Made by a program: the position numbers and the translations under genes. Shown piece after piece: positions 26,640 through 34,661 of a stretch of 64,000 nt of DNA (the first letter of the stretch is position 1; every line of letters starts with the position of its first letter). This stretch comes from Scytonema tolypothrichoides VB-61278 (lineage in GTDB: Bacteria > Cyanobacteriota > Cyanobacteriia > Cyanobacteriales > Nostocaceae): positions 367,039-431,038 of the forward strand of contig NZ_JXCA02000027.1 of the NCBI RefSeq assembly GCF_000828085.3. Reading direction: 5' to 3'. The notes beneath the pieces were generated by a model. The model was not told where the DNA came from. It made no database searches and saw nothing but the letters and a program-made list of their open reading frames with translations.

Positions 26640-27059
26640 GTAATACCAATTCTCCAAGAAGATGCACTTTATTTTTAAAACGTAGACGCGCAGCGGTGAG
26701 GGGGTCGCAGCTCTTAAGGTTACCGTCGATTGCGACCCCCCGAACGCGAGTGCGTCTGGTGCAGGAGATACCCGGAGGGCTTCCCGCAGGGTACCGCCAA
26801 GAACGCCAAGAAAAGAGCAAGAAGAGAGATTTAATTATTTAGTGCAAGTTTATAGAGAATCGGTATAAGCAGCGACAACAATACACAATGTTTCAGTCAG
26901 ACTCGCAATTCTTTCGGTTGGACTTTGTACATAAAAGCCAATTCGATTGCTAATAAGATGATCTGTAAGCAAGATGATCTGTGTAGTGAAAGTGCATGCT
27001 ACGTCTCTACATATGTACCATGCACTTTCACTACATATAAGGCGCAAAACTATCGCTGT
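26640..27059. repeat. Repeat-filled gap between degenerate kinase and lanM genes
   Basis: GC-rich dispersed repeat at about 26680-26815 (with GCAGGAGATACCC and GGGCTTCCCGCAGGG), and a long inverted repeat with arms TAGTGAAAGTGCATG (26984-26998) and CATGCACTTTCACTA (27019-27033). The loop holds a CTACGTCTCTAC piece related to the MITE palindromes. The hairpin lies just after the lanM stop codon and may act as a transcript end. No gene seen. Confidence 0.6.
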
Positions 27060-30000
27060 TTAATCCCACAACAACACTGAAGGAAGGAATTCCGGATATG
27101 CTAACCTTAGTAGTTGATAACCGATTCCAGAGGTCCCTTGAAAGAAACCAGGGTTGTAAATATCTCCGGAAAATTCAGAAAACAGATCAAAACTACCAAC
27201 TTGCTTTGCCCTTGCTACAATCTGTGCTGCCTGTTTTTGAACAGTATTCAACAAATCCGGACGGGACAGCTTGCAAGCTGCGACTAATAGTACTTCCATT
27301 CTGCCAAAGTTACCGCAACACAGATGGTCAATGTTTTGTAAACCAAATTGTTGCGTTGTATTTAAGGCGACTGCAATTTCTTGACGAATTTCTACTGTAT
27401 CAAGTATCGAAAGACCTCCCAAACGGGCTAAACCAATGCCAGGAGCACCATGACACCAACTCGTCATAAAGGATAGTTTACTCTTGTTAAGGGAAAAATT
27501 TCGTACATCTGGCCAATTACCGTCATTTGGGGAGAAGACGCTGCGTTCGTAGGCGATCGCTTCTTCTGCTGCTTCCAGAAAAACCGGATCTTGTGTCGTT
27601 TTGTACAATCGCAGTAAGGCGTAGGCAATGCCCGCTGCACCATGAGAAATTCCCGTTGCTAACTTGCCTTCCAAAGTTGCCCAAGCTCTAAATCCAGTCT
27701 CGCTCTTGGTACGATTATTGAGTAGGTGATAACCTAAGGCTTGGGTTTGCTCGAGAATGGCTGGGTTTGGCTTTGCTTGGTACAAAGCGAGTAAACCTAG
27801 TATTGTTCCTGCTGCGCCTGCTATTGTGTCAAAGGAGCGATCGCTCTCAATACTTTCTTGGGTTATCAATGAAGCTGCAAGACTCGCAATATCGAGAAGC
27901 TCCGGTTCATCCAAAAACTGACTAACTCGTACTAATGTATAAAGAATAGAGCCATTACCAGTAGCTCCACCAATACCTATTTCCTTGGTAAATTTTGCTT
28001 GGTCATTCGGCTGTGTGTGCTGTAAGGTTTTTTTCAGGTCTTGCAAGGCGCTCAATGCTAAATCTCGAAATCCCGCGTCACCAGTAACTTTTGCCAACGC
28101 TGCTAAAAACAAAGCGACACCGCAAACACCATCGTACAAGCCATAGCCCAAAGGCTGAAGTTGCATCCGTTGAGCTTTAGGGAGGTATCCCATACCAATC
28201 CAGGTCACACTACCATTGGTGGCGTAAATTGCTCTTTGTTGCAGTTCTTTGGCAATCTCTACTGCCTCTTCTACCAGTTGTGCTTGTGTTAAAGGAGTGA
28301 TTGCATTGAGATCCGAAGCAACACTAACACGCTGAGTGGGCGTAATATTAGTCATACCACGAGCAACCCGTGAGTAAAAAGAACCCCGAATAATTCCAAT
28401 CTGTTGAGCTAAATCTCCATCATTAAGCTGCTGTAGACGAGAAATCATGCGGTTATAGCTAGGTTCTTTAAAATATCCCTCAATCACCAACTCAGAGTTG
28501 AGTGTCAAAGCATCACTGCTTGAGTCAGCAAAGAAATAAGGAATATCCATTTGTTCCATAGCTTGCAGTTCTAGTGCAAGCAATGACCAGATCCTAGGTT
28601 TTTCTTCTGCTGCTAAAAATGCCCGACTCAGCACATCAAGTTCAATACTGCGGTCTATACCATGCTGCAAAAATTGTGGATAGAGGGTTTTCTCCAAAAC
28701 ATGACCATAGACGTGAGTATTACGAAACAAAAACCGTACTCTCTGATGAGCTAGACCAGCTAAAGGACTATCAGTTCCTAAAAGAGCTTCTCGTCGTTTC
28801 ATCAAGAACTGATACATCTTTTGGAAACCATCTACAATTTCATTAACATAATCACTAGGTAACAAGGCAATGCCATTGAGCGAAGGTACATTGTTTGCAG
28901 CTGACATAATACCAGGCTCATACTCCAATGCCATGTTGTCAGTATTGATGTTCTGCCACTTTTGTATGCGAATAGGAATTTCTTGCTCACCAAATCCTCC
29001 CAAACCACTAATATCGTGAGCTTTGCCTCCATCTGCCCCAAATTCCCATCTTGGCAGTAGTCCAGTCCGTAGCACTGAATCTTCAAACAACTGCTCATTC
29101 GCCAGAGATTGTGCCCCTACTTCCTCTGTAGGATTAACCTCGCGAGCATAGGGATGCAGAAGGGTTTCCAAATCTACCAGCACTGGATGTTCTCCACAGG
29201 CGATGAGATTTTCCTGATGGCAGTCATTGCCTTGGAGCAAGTAAACTAAACACAGAAGCATCCCGACACGCTGATAGTATCGCTGTGCGGCTGCTTCGTC
29301 TTCACAGGGCAAATGCTCTACATACTCCATCCAGCCATGAGTCTTGCAGTCGATAACTTTGATTATCTTGAACGGGTGTAGAACGACGGGATGCAACGTC
29401 AAGACAAAATGCTGATTACACCAAGATAGTAACTGAAAATACGTAGCTTCTAAAGTTAAGCCTCTAGGTTTGTATATTACCTTCAATCCAGACTCAAAAG
29501 TCACAGCCATCACGGAACGCCCTCTGTTGTGAGGATCGGATAGTTCAAATTGGATTGCAACGACAGAAGCTGTCTTTTCTTGGAATGTTTGCTGGATAGT
29601 TGGTAAATCTGATGCTAATCGCTGAATAAATTCTGCTTTTTCTTCTACCCAAAAATCTATTGTCGTCGCTATAGCCCGTGCTAACACACTGTACTTTTGA
29701 AAGAAAGATAACAGTTCTTTTGTTTTTAAGTCTTCAATAAAAGTTTGGTACTGCACATTAGAATGTTCATCTTGCTGTTGGGTTAAGGAAATGTCAGCAG
29801 ATTGCTTCTGTGCTTTAAATTTTGAAAACTCAAGGTCTAAAGCCCGGACACCAAGAGACGCTAACTTCCATAGCAGCTGACGTTCCAAGCTGATGTGGAC
29901 TGCTTGAGATAACAATTGCCAACTAGCACCGACCTGTGCAATTAGTTTTTCTCGCGCTATATAAACAAAGGGCAGATAAACTTCTTCAAAGGGAATTGGG

Positions 30001-30344
30001 TTTTCGGTTTCTAAACAGCGATTAGTACTTGCATAAGCTCTGTCCCAATCAGTTTGCAACGCTTCCCGCAAAGTTTCCGTCCAAACGGGGAGTTGTTCTT
30101 CATTGACGAGACGGACAGCACCAAGAACTTTAACAATAGTGCCAGAATCCAGTTCATCCCAAACAAGGCGTTTGGCTAACTTTTCTGAATTGCTTTGTGC
30201 AACCACCTGACACCACGCTTTCAACCGAGACATAGCTAACTTGTTATCTTCTGCTTCATCTGGAACAAAGCAATAACCCAATCTCTCAACGAGTCTACTG
30301 GCTTGCTCAGCTATTTTGAGTAAATCTTGCTGTGAAACATGCAT
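27060..30344 (-). CDS. lanM: Class II lanthionine synthetase (LanM), CCG zinc-site type
   Basis: Bifunctional enzyme that dehydrates Ser/Thr of a precursor peptide and adds Cys thiols to form (methyl)lanthionine. 1094 aa from ATG 30344 (MHVSQQDLLKIAEQAS), with AAAGGA upstream; a TTG at 30401 is the alternative. The N-terminal dehydratase (about 100-640) has KVIYKPRGLTLEA and QGNDCHQENLIACGEHP with VLVDLETLLHP. The C-terminal LanC-like cyclase (about 720-1090) has zinc ligands in SWCHGAPGIGLARL (about 964) and HLCCGNFGRMEVLL (about 1009). The CCG motif, rather than CHG, places it with ProcM-like enzymes that act on several substrates. It is divergent from four precursor genes. Confidence 0.93.
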   Translation of the reverse strand: MHVSQQDLLKIAEQASRLVERLGYCFVPDEAEDNKLAMSRLKAWCQVVAQSNSEKLAKRLVWDELDSGTIVKVLGAVRLVNEEQLPVWTETLREALQTDWDRAYASTNRCLETENPIPFEEVYLPFVYIAREKLIAQVGASWQLLSQAVHISLERQLLWKLASLGVRALDLEFSKFKAQKQSADISLTQQQDEHSNVQYQTFIEDLKTKELLSFFQKYSVLARAIATTIDFWVEEKAEFIQRLASDLPTIQQTFQEKTASVVAIQFELSDPHNRGRSVMAVTFESGLKVIYKPRGLTLEATYFQLLSWCNQHFVLTLHPVVLHPFKIIKVIDCKTHGWMEYVEHLPCEDEAAAQRYYQRVGMLLCLVYLLQGNDCHQENLIACGEHPVLVDLETLLHPYAREVNPTEEVGAQSLANEQLFEDSVLRTGLLPRWEFGADGGKAHDISGLGGFGEQEIPIRIQKWQNINTDNMALEYEPGIMSAANNVPSLNGIALLPSDYVNEIVDGFQKMYQFLMKRREALLGTDSPLAGLAHQRVRFLFRNTHVYGHVLEKTLYPQFLQHGIDRSIELDVLSRAFLAAEEKPRIWSLLALELQAMEQMDIPYFFADSSSDALTLNSELVIEGYFKEPSYNRMISRLQQLNDGDLAQQIGIIRGSFYSRVARGMTNITPTQRVSVASDLNAITPLTQAQLVEEAVEIAKELQQRAIYATNGSVTWIGMGYLPKAQRMQLQPLGYGLYDGVCGVALFLAALAKVTGDAGFRDLALSALQDLKKTLQHTQPNDQAKFTKEIGIGGATGNGSILYTLVRVSQFLDEPELLDIASLAASLITQESIESDRSFDTIAGAAGTILGLLALYQAKPNPAILEQTQALGYHLLNNRTKSETGFRAWATLEGKLATGISHGAAGIAYALLRLYKTTQDPVFLEAAEEAIAYERSVFSPNDGNWPDVRNFSLNKSKLSFMTSWCHGAPGIGLARLGGLSILDTVEIRQEIAVALNTTQQFGLQNIDHLCCGNFGRMEVLLVAACKLSRPDLLNTVQKQAAQIVARAKQVGSFDLFSEFSGDIYNPGFFQGTSGIGYQLLRLAYPEFLPSVLLWD

Positions 30345-30527
30345 GCTATTTGTATCCTTTCTTTTTATTAACTTCAGAATATTTGTTCTAGTAGTACTCA
30401 AAATTGAATTTTAGACAATATCAACTATGTATCACAATTCAATTTATTTATTTTTGACTAAAAAATCTTTAGATAATTTTGAGTGAGCCACTTATAATTC
30501 TTTAGCTTGTCTCCTAACAAAATCAAA

Positions 30528-30602
30528 TTGACGCTCTATGTTGAGCTAGCTATTGTAGTAAGTGTCAAGAGTAAATTGACATCAAAAATTAATCAATAGG
30601 AG
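30528..30602 (+). promoter_or_regulatory. Promoter and ribosome site of the lanthipeptide precursor genes
   Basis: TTGACG (30528-30533), 17 bp, TATTGT (30551-30556) form a good vegetative promoter; AGGAG (30598-30602) precedes ATG 30611 by 8 bp. The AGGAGACAAAATC block before the ATG is repeated before precursors 2 and 3. Confidence 0.6.
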
Positions 30603-30610
30603 ACAAAATC

Positions 30611-30811
30611 ATGCAAGACGAACTGAAGAATGTTATTTCTCAAGCGATGAACACTAACTCTGAGTCTGAGCCAGAACAAACGACACCAATTGCTGAAGAA
30701 TTATCTGATAAAGAGCTAGAAACAGTGGCTGGTGGTGTTTGTGTAGGTTGGTCATTTGCCAAAGTTTGCATTGGTTGGAGTTTTATTCGTAACGCTAACA
30801 AGATGGTGTAA
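30611..30811 (+). CDS. lanA1: Lanthipeptide precursor 1 (double-glycine leader)
   Basis: 66 aa: a 42-residue acidic leader (MQDELKNVISQAM... ending ELSDKELETVAGG) and a 24-residue core beginning after GG. The core contains two copies of a unit, VCVGWSFAK and VCIGWSFIR, then NANKMV. Each unit offers one Cys and one Ser in the order C-x3-S, predicting two four-residue-spaced lanthionine rings if each pair closes locally. Strong Shine-Dalgarno. The adjacent LanM should modify it; a C39 transporter should cut after GG. Ring pattern is inference. Confidence 0.85.
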   Translation: MQDELKNVISQAMNTNSESEPEQTTPIAEELSDKELETVAGGVCVGWSFAKVCIGWSFIRNANKMV

Positions 30812-30872
30812 GCCAATTAGTCACAACTTCAAGAAACAAATCGCAATTAATAAATACATAGGAGACAAAATC

Positions 30873-31028
30873 ATGCAAGACGAACTCAAGAATGTTATTT
30901 CTCAAGCGATGAACACTAACTCTGAGTCTGAGCCAGAACAAACGACACCAATTGCTGAAGAATTATCTGATGAAGAGCTAGAAACAGTGGCTGGTGGTGT
31001 TTGTTTATACACATCTAGATGTGTATAA
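30873..31028 (+). CDS. lanA2: Lanthipeptide precursor 2, reading frame broken by adapter sequence
   Basis: ATG 30873 opens the same leader (identical at DNA level to precursor 3 for nearly its full length) through LETVAGGVC, then the frame runs into 31 foreign bases (31005-31035) and stops at 31028 after LYTSRCV. That tail is not biological. The 16 bases just before the insert (30989-31004) recur right after it (31036-31051), and the frame then continues as a precursor-1-like core (VCVGWSFAKVCIGW...) to TAA at 31118-31120. A real second precursor of 66 aa is likely, but its exact sequence and even its existence need raw reads. Confidence 0.6.
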   Translation: MQDELKNVISQAMNTNSESEPEQTTPIAEELSDEELETVAGGVCLYTSRCV

Positions 31029-31035
31029 GAGACAG
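31005..31035. other. Nextera/Tn5 mosaic-end adapter sequence left in the assembly
   Basis: TTATACACATCT (31005-31016) joined to AGATGTGTATAAGAGACAG (31017-31035). The second part is the complete 19-nt Tn5 mosaic end and the first is 12 nt of its reverse complement, i.e. the junction adapter of Nextera mate-pair libraries. It interrupts a coding sequence and is flanked by a 16-bp duplication. It is a library artefact, not genomic DNA. Confidence 0.93.
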
Positions 31036-31181
31036 GGCTGGTGGTGTTTGTGTAGGTTGGTCATTTGCCAAAGTTTGCATTGGTTGGAGTTTTATTCGTA
31101 ACGCTAACAAGATGGTGTAAGCCAATTAGTCACAACTTGAACAAACAAATCGCAATTAATAAGTACATAGGAGACAAAATC

Positions 31182-31382
31182 ATGCAAGACGAACTCAAGA
31201 ATGTTATTTCTCAAGCGATGAACACTAACTCTGAGTCTGAGCCAGAACAAACGACACCAATTGCTGAAGAATTATCTGATGAAGAGCTAGAAACAGTGGC
31301 TGGTGGTGTCTGTTTGTTAGGAAGTCGTCGCAAAATATGCATTCTTTGGACTAAGATTCGTAATGCTAACGAATTAGTGTAG
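31182..31382 (+). CDS. lanA3: Lanthipeptide precursor 3 (double-glycine leader)
   Basis: 66 aa with leader MQDELKNVISQAMNTN to LETVAGG and core VCLLGSRRK, ICILWTKIR, NANELV. It keeps Cys at core positions 2 and 11, Ser/Thr at 6 and 15 and the RNAN tail, while the residues between them differ from precursor 1. AGGAG stands 8 bp before the ATG. Leader DNA is nearly identical to precursors 1 and 2 while the core is not, the pattern expected for diversifying precursor families under one enzyme. Confidence 0.85.
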   Translation: MQDELKNVISQAMNTNSESEPEQTTPIAEELSDEELETVAGGVCLLGSRRKICILWTKIRNANELV

Positions 31383-31595
31383 TCCACAGATTAACAAGCC
31401 ATATGAAGTCCAGGTGATGAGTTTATACACTTGGGTTAATGGTAGCTGTCATTCTAAAGGGTGTAGCTACACAACTAAAGCCTGCACAGGATGGCTTAGT
31501 TCGTATAGTCCCAGGCTTTAGACTGAGGGCTTATCTTAATGTCTGTAATCCTTGGATTTCATATTACAACTTATTAGAAAGTAAGAGAGAAGAAA
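31383..31595. other. Gap between precursors 3 and 4 with a dispersed hairpin
   Basis: Contains AAAGCCTG (about 31479) and its complement CAGGCTTT (about 31516), with AGTCCCAGGCTT shared with the repeat at about 36010. It looks like an inserted repeat that separates precursor 4 from the other three. An open frame at 31439-31642 runs across the precursor-4 start and is not credible. Confidence 0.45.
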
Positions 31596-31793
31596 ATGCA
31601 AGACGAACTGAAAAATGTTATCTATCAAGCTATGAACAATAGCTCCGAAGTTAAACCAGAACAATCTGAAGGGATTGAAGAATTATCTGATGAAGAGCTA
31701 GAAACAGTGGCTGGTGGTATTTGTTTGCTGTGGACTACCCCCATAGTATGCCTTCGTTACACTCAGTTTCGTAACGCTAACAAGTTAGTGTAA
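31596..31793 (+). CDS. lanA4: Lanthipeptide precursor 4 (diverged leader)
   Basis: 65 aa. Leader MQDELKNVIYQAMNNSSE to LETVAGG is one residue shorter and more diverged than the other three; core ICLLWTTPI, VCLRYTQFR, NANKLV. Core Cys 2 and 11 and Thr at 6 and 15 are in the same places as Ser/Thr of precursors 1 and 3, giving possible methyllanthionines; the extra Thr at 7 may stay unmodified. A hairpin terminator follows about 50 bp after the stop. AAGAGAGAAGAAA precedes the ATG as a weak ribosome site. Confidence 0.83.
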   Translation: MQDELKNVIYQAMNNSSEVKPEQSEGIEELSDEELETVAGGICLLWTTPIVCLRYTQFRNANKLV

Positions 31794-31841
31794 ACCCCAC
31801 CTTAACAATCTTATAACTACTTGAAAACTCTCATACGACAT

Positions 31842-31890
31842 AACCCAGTGAACTTTGACAGCTAATTCTGCCAGATTCACTGGGTTTTCT
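31842..31890 (+). terminator. Terminator of the precursor genes
   Basis: AACCCAGTGAA (31842-31852) pairs perfectly with TTCACTGGGTT (31876-31886), followed by TTCT. The 11-bp stem lies 49 bp after precursor 4. The loop is large (23 nt) and the T-run short, so efficiency is uncertain. Confidence 0.6.
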
Positions 31891-32065
31891 AAAAAAACGT
31901 CTCATACTCTCAGATCATTAACTGCTAATTTTTTTGAATTTTTACCGAAACAATTCAAATGATTAGTGTAAGCTGATGCTTATCAGTATTGCTAAGAATA
32001 ACAGCAATAAATAAAAATTATAACCTGCTTTAACCTAAACTGTTTTAGGAAAGTTTTTAAACTCT

Positions 32066-33310
32066 ATGAAAAATTTGAAACTCCTCCAAGGTATCATTAC
32101 ATCAGGGGTGATTGCGACAACTGCCGCAATGGGCAGCTTTATTACCACGGTTCAGGCAGCTACCTTCACTTTGCCAATTGAAGCAGCAGCCAAAGCCACA
32201 GGAATTGATGTATTACGAGACCGTTACGGTCTGGACGGCACGGGAATTACCATCGGTGTGATATCTGATAGCTTTGCCACAGCAACAACCTTTGACGCCT
32301 CTGGCAATTTGGATACCTATACGACCAACATCGTCAATGGCTACCTACCTTCTGGTATTAATGTGCTAAAGGACTACGCGCAACCTGATGCCCAGGATGA
32401 GGGTCGCGCTATATCGCAGATCATCCATGCTGTCGCTCCAGGAGCTAGGTTAGCGTTTTACACAGGTACGGGCGGCGTGGATTCCTTCAGTCAAGCCATT
32501 CAAGCTCTGGCGTCTGCTGGAGCAGATATCATTGTGGATGATATCGGTTTGCTCCCCCAGAATACTCCTGATGCACCCTCAAATTTGCTAGATCTAGAGC
32601 CTCCTAATGGTTCTATTAACCAAGCAATTAACTCGGTATTCAATCAGGGAATTTCTTACATCACTGACGCTGGTAATGATTTTCCCGATACTCCAATATA
32701 CGGACACACAAATAACCCAAATGCACTGAGTGTCGGAGCAGTGTACTATGGAAACGCCCAATTCTACTCAAACCGAGCATTTGGTGTTATTGTAGAGCAG
32801 GGACAACTCGAACCCTTTTCTTCAGAAGGCAACCCAAGTTCTGTAAAGCCTGATGTTGTCGCTCCAGATGGGCTACCAATTTCCTTCAATTTGGGTGGAG
32901 GCTCTCGTCCTTATGATGACCCCCGCTTCTTCAGCTTCTTCGGGACTTCGATATCGGCTCCGTTTACAGCTGCAGTCGCAGCACTGCTACGACAGGCAAA
33001 CCCAAGCGCAACGCCGACGGAAATCTACAATGCGCTGAGAAATACAGCTTACAACCCAACGCCCGGCTTTGACTCCAGACGTGGCTTTGGTTTGATTAGG
33101 GGAGATCAAGCTATTCTCGCACTGGGTGTGCAATCCAAACCAACAACTATCCCTGAACCTTCTGCTGCCCCAGCTTTGCTGTGTATTAGCGTTCTGATTG
33201 CTGGTCTACTTCTGAAACGGAATCAGGTAAATTCCCAAGCCATAACTCCACCCAGCGATCGCCTCATGTTAGTTCACTCAGGACTGAAGCAGTTATCCAA
33301 AGCCTCCTGA
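32066..33310 (+). CDS. Secreted S8 (subtilisin-like) peptidase with PEP-CTERM sorting signal
   Basis: 414 aa. Signal peptide (MKNLKLLQGIITSGVIATTA... cleavage near VQAATF), catalytic Asp in GVISDSFATA, His in SQIIHAVAPGARL, Asn region DAGNDFPDTP and Ser in FGTSISAPFTAAVAALL. The C-terminus is a PEP-CTERM tail: TIPEPSAAPALLC, a hydrophobic helix and LKRNQ. It should be exported and surface-sorted by an exosortase. Its place 270 bp after the precursor genes invites a role in peptide maturation, but a terminator lies between and no LanP homology is claimed. Confidence 0.85.
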   Translation: MKNLKLLQGIITSGVIATTAAMGSFITTVQAATFTLPIEAAAKATGIDVLRDRYGLDGTGITIGVISDSFATATTFDASGNLDTYTTNIVNGYLPSGINVLKDYAQPDAQDEGRAISQIIHAVAPGARLAFYTGTGGVDSFSQAIQALASAGADIIVDDIGLLPQNTPDAPSNLLDLEPPNGSINQAINSVFNQGISYITDAGNDFPDTPIYGHTNNPNALSVGAVYYGNAQFYSNRAFGVIVEQGQLEPFSSEGNPSSVKPDVVAPDGLPISFNLGGGSRPYDDPRFFSFFGTSISAPFTAAVAALLRQANPSATPTEIYNALRNTAYNPTPGFDSRRGFGLIRGDQAILALGVQSKPTTIPEPSAAPALLCISVLIAGLLLKRNQVNSQAITPPSDRLMLVHSGLKQLSKAS

Positions 33311-33536
33311 AGGAATGGCGACTCAAACTAAGGCTACCGACGACAACCTACCCCCAAGTTGGTTGATAAGAAACAGGGGTGTGGGCTTCTTAGTAGACGT
33401 CACCATAAAACGGGTTCGGAATTGGCTTAAGAGATCATTCATTTCCCTGTTTTGGCATAATTTTGATTTCCGAACCCTATTAATGATGAGTTGTACTTAG
33501 TGCTGTCACTATCAAATAGTTATCTAGCAAACGATT

Positions 33537-33689
33537 ATGGTTTCAAATACCGCAAAACTGACACAAGTCAAGGCTATTGCTGCTACGCGAATGACCAATC
33601 TAGAACTCGCAGCAAGAGCCATAATAGTTCTTATAGTTGTTTATTACGGAACTTTACTGGATTTGTTATCAGGCACAAAAGAAGACTGA
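33537..33689 (+). CDS. Possible 50-residue single-helix membrane protein
   Basis: ATG 33537 to TGA 33689 encodes a 50-residue product starting MVSNTAKLTQVKAIAATRM, with one hydrophobic helix (RAIIVLIVVYYGTLLDLL) and a charged end GTKED. The composition is more protein-like than the overlapping frames. There is no clear Shine-Dalgarno. It lies alone in a 500-bp gap between the peptidase and a convergent regulator. Confidence 0.3.
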   Translation: MVSNTAKLTQVKAIAATRMTNLELAARAIIVLIVVYYGTLLDLLSGTKED

Positions 33690-33773
33690 ATCAAAAAGCG
33701 TTGAGTGTCTGTATGGGCTATATGATGCCTGAAGTATTTCTATTCCTGACTGGTAAAGATGATAAAATATAGC

Positions 33774-33805
33774 TTAAGCGCGATTCTCGTTTGAATCGCG
33801 CTTAA
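33774..33805. terminator. Perfect 13-bp hairpin between convergent genes
   Basis: TTAAGCGCGATTC (33774-33786) and GAATCGCGCTTAA (33793-33805) form a perfect stem with a 6-base loop, just beyond the stop of the response regulator on the minus strand. Only a weak T-rich tail follows in either direction. Confidence 0.5.
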
Positions 33806-33813
33806 ACTCTGTT

Positions 33814-34653
33814 CTATGCAGTACTTGATTGATCACGGTGTTGGTTTCGCCACACTTGAGGAGTCGTTCCAAAGCTGATGCGAAACTGACGAAACAAACA
33901 GCCTGTATATTGATAGCCTACTGCTTCAGCAATCTGCTCTACTGACTGGTTAGTTTCCAAAAGCAAGGAGCATGTCTTTGCCATCCGGCGCTGGGCAATC
34001 CATTGATGCACCGTTTTTCCCGTCTGACGTCGTACGAGATCTGTTAAGTAAGCTGGGGCATAACCAACCGCTTGGGCTACATCACTTAAGTTTATTGACT
34101 GGTCATAATTGGCTTCAATAAAGTCGAACACTTCTTTAAGTTGAGGGCAAACAGGAAAGATTGATTGGGGGTTTGCTGGAAGAGTAGTCTCAGCAGCAGG
34201 TAGTGTTGTAACTTGTTGTGATTTATCAGCAGGAGAAAGTGCGGTGACTTGTTGTGACTGAACAGAGTACCACTCTCTGATGGCTGCTTGTTTTTCTAGT
34301 CGGGTGGCGATCGCTCCCAATAATTCCTCTGCCGTCGTAGGTTTGCTAAGATAGTCATCAGCTCCGAGCTTCATACCTTGACGAACTTCAGCCGTGGTAC
34401 TCTTGGCAGTAAGAAAAATGAAGGGAATTATTGCTGTTACCCGGTTTTGGCGTAACGAGGTAAGAACACCGTAACCATCTAGTTGCGGCATTATAATATC
34501 ACAAAGTATCAAGTCAGGCACGTGTTCTTGTGCTTTTTCGACGCCGACAAGACCGTTTTCTGCACCGATAACATCAAACCCTTCTGCCTCCAAACATTCT
34601 AGAAAGATATTTCGGTTTTCTGCCTCATCTTCAATCACTAAAACTTTTGTCAT
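33814..34653 (-). CDS. Response regulator with AraC-type DNA-binding domain
   Basis: 279 aa from ATG 34653 (MTKVLVIEDEAENRN); an ATG at 34692 would overlap the kinase gene by 31 bp. Receiver domain (about 1-120) with phospho-acceptor Asp in LILCDIIMPQLDGYG and Lys in DYLSKPTTAEE, a linker with the repeated TALSPADKSQQVTTLPAAE, and a C-terminal AraC HTH pair (LSDVAQAVGYAPAYLTDLVR; VEQIAEAVGYQYTGCLFRQF). It is the partner of the kinase directly upstream (8 bp). Confidence 0.88.
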   Translation of the reverse strand: MTKVLVIEDEAENRNIFLECLEAEGFDVIGAENGLVGVEKAQEHVPDLILCDIIMPQLDGYGVLTSLRQNRVTAIIPFIFLTAKSTTAEVRQGMKLGADDYLSKPTTAEELLGAIATRLEKQAAIREWYSVQSQQVTALSPADKSQQVTTLPAAETTLPANPQSIFPVCPQLKEVFDFIEANYDQSINLSDVAQAVGYAPAYLTDLVRRQTGKTVHQWIAQRRMAKTCSLLLETNQSVEQIAEAVGYQYTGCLFRQFRISFGTTPQVWRNQHRDQSSTA

Positions 34654-34661
34654 GGTTTTCT

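Noticed and set aside
31005..31028. Short core LYTSRCV after the precursor-2 leader as a novel lanthipeptide
   Set aside because: It is the translation of adapter sequence, not of genomic DNA.
33315..33500. Open frame starting MATQTKATDDNL after the peptidase
   Set aside because: Composition changes mid-frame and no ribosome site; I see no protein family.
33491..33772. 93-codon frame starting MYLVLSLSNS
   Set aside because: It overlaps in another phase the more protein-like 50-codon frame at 33537 and is rich in rare-looking residue runs.
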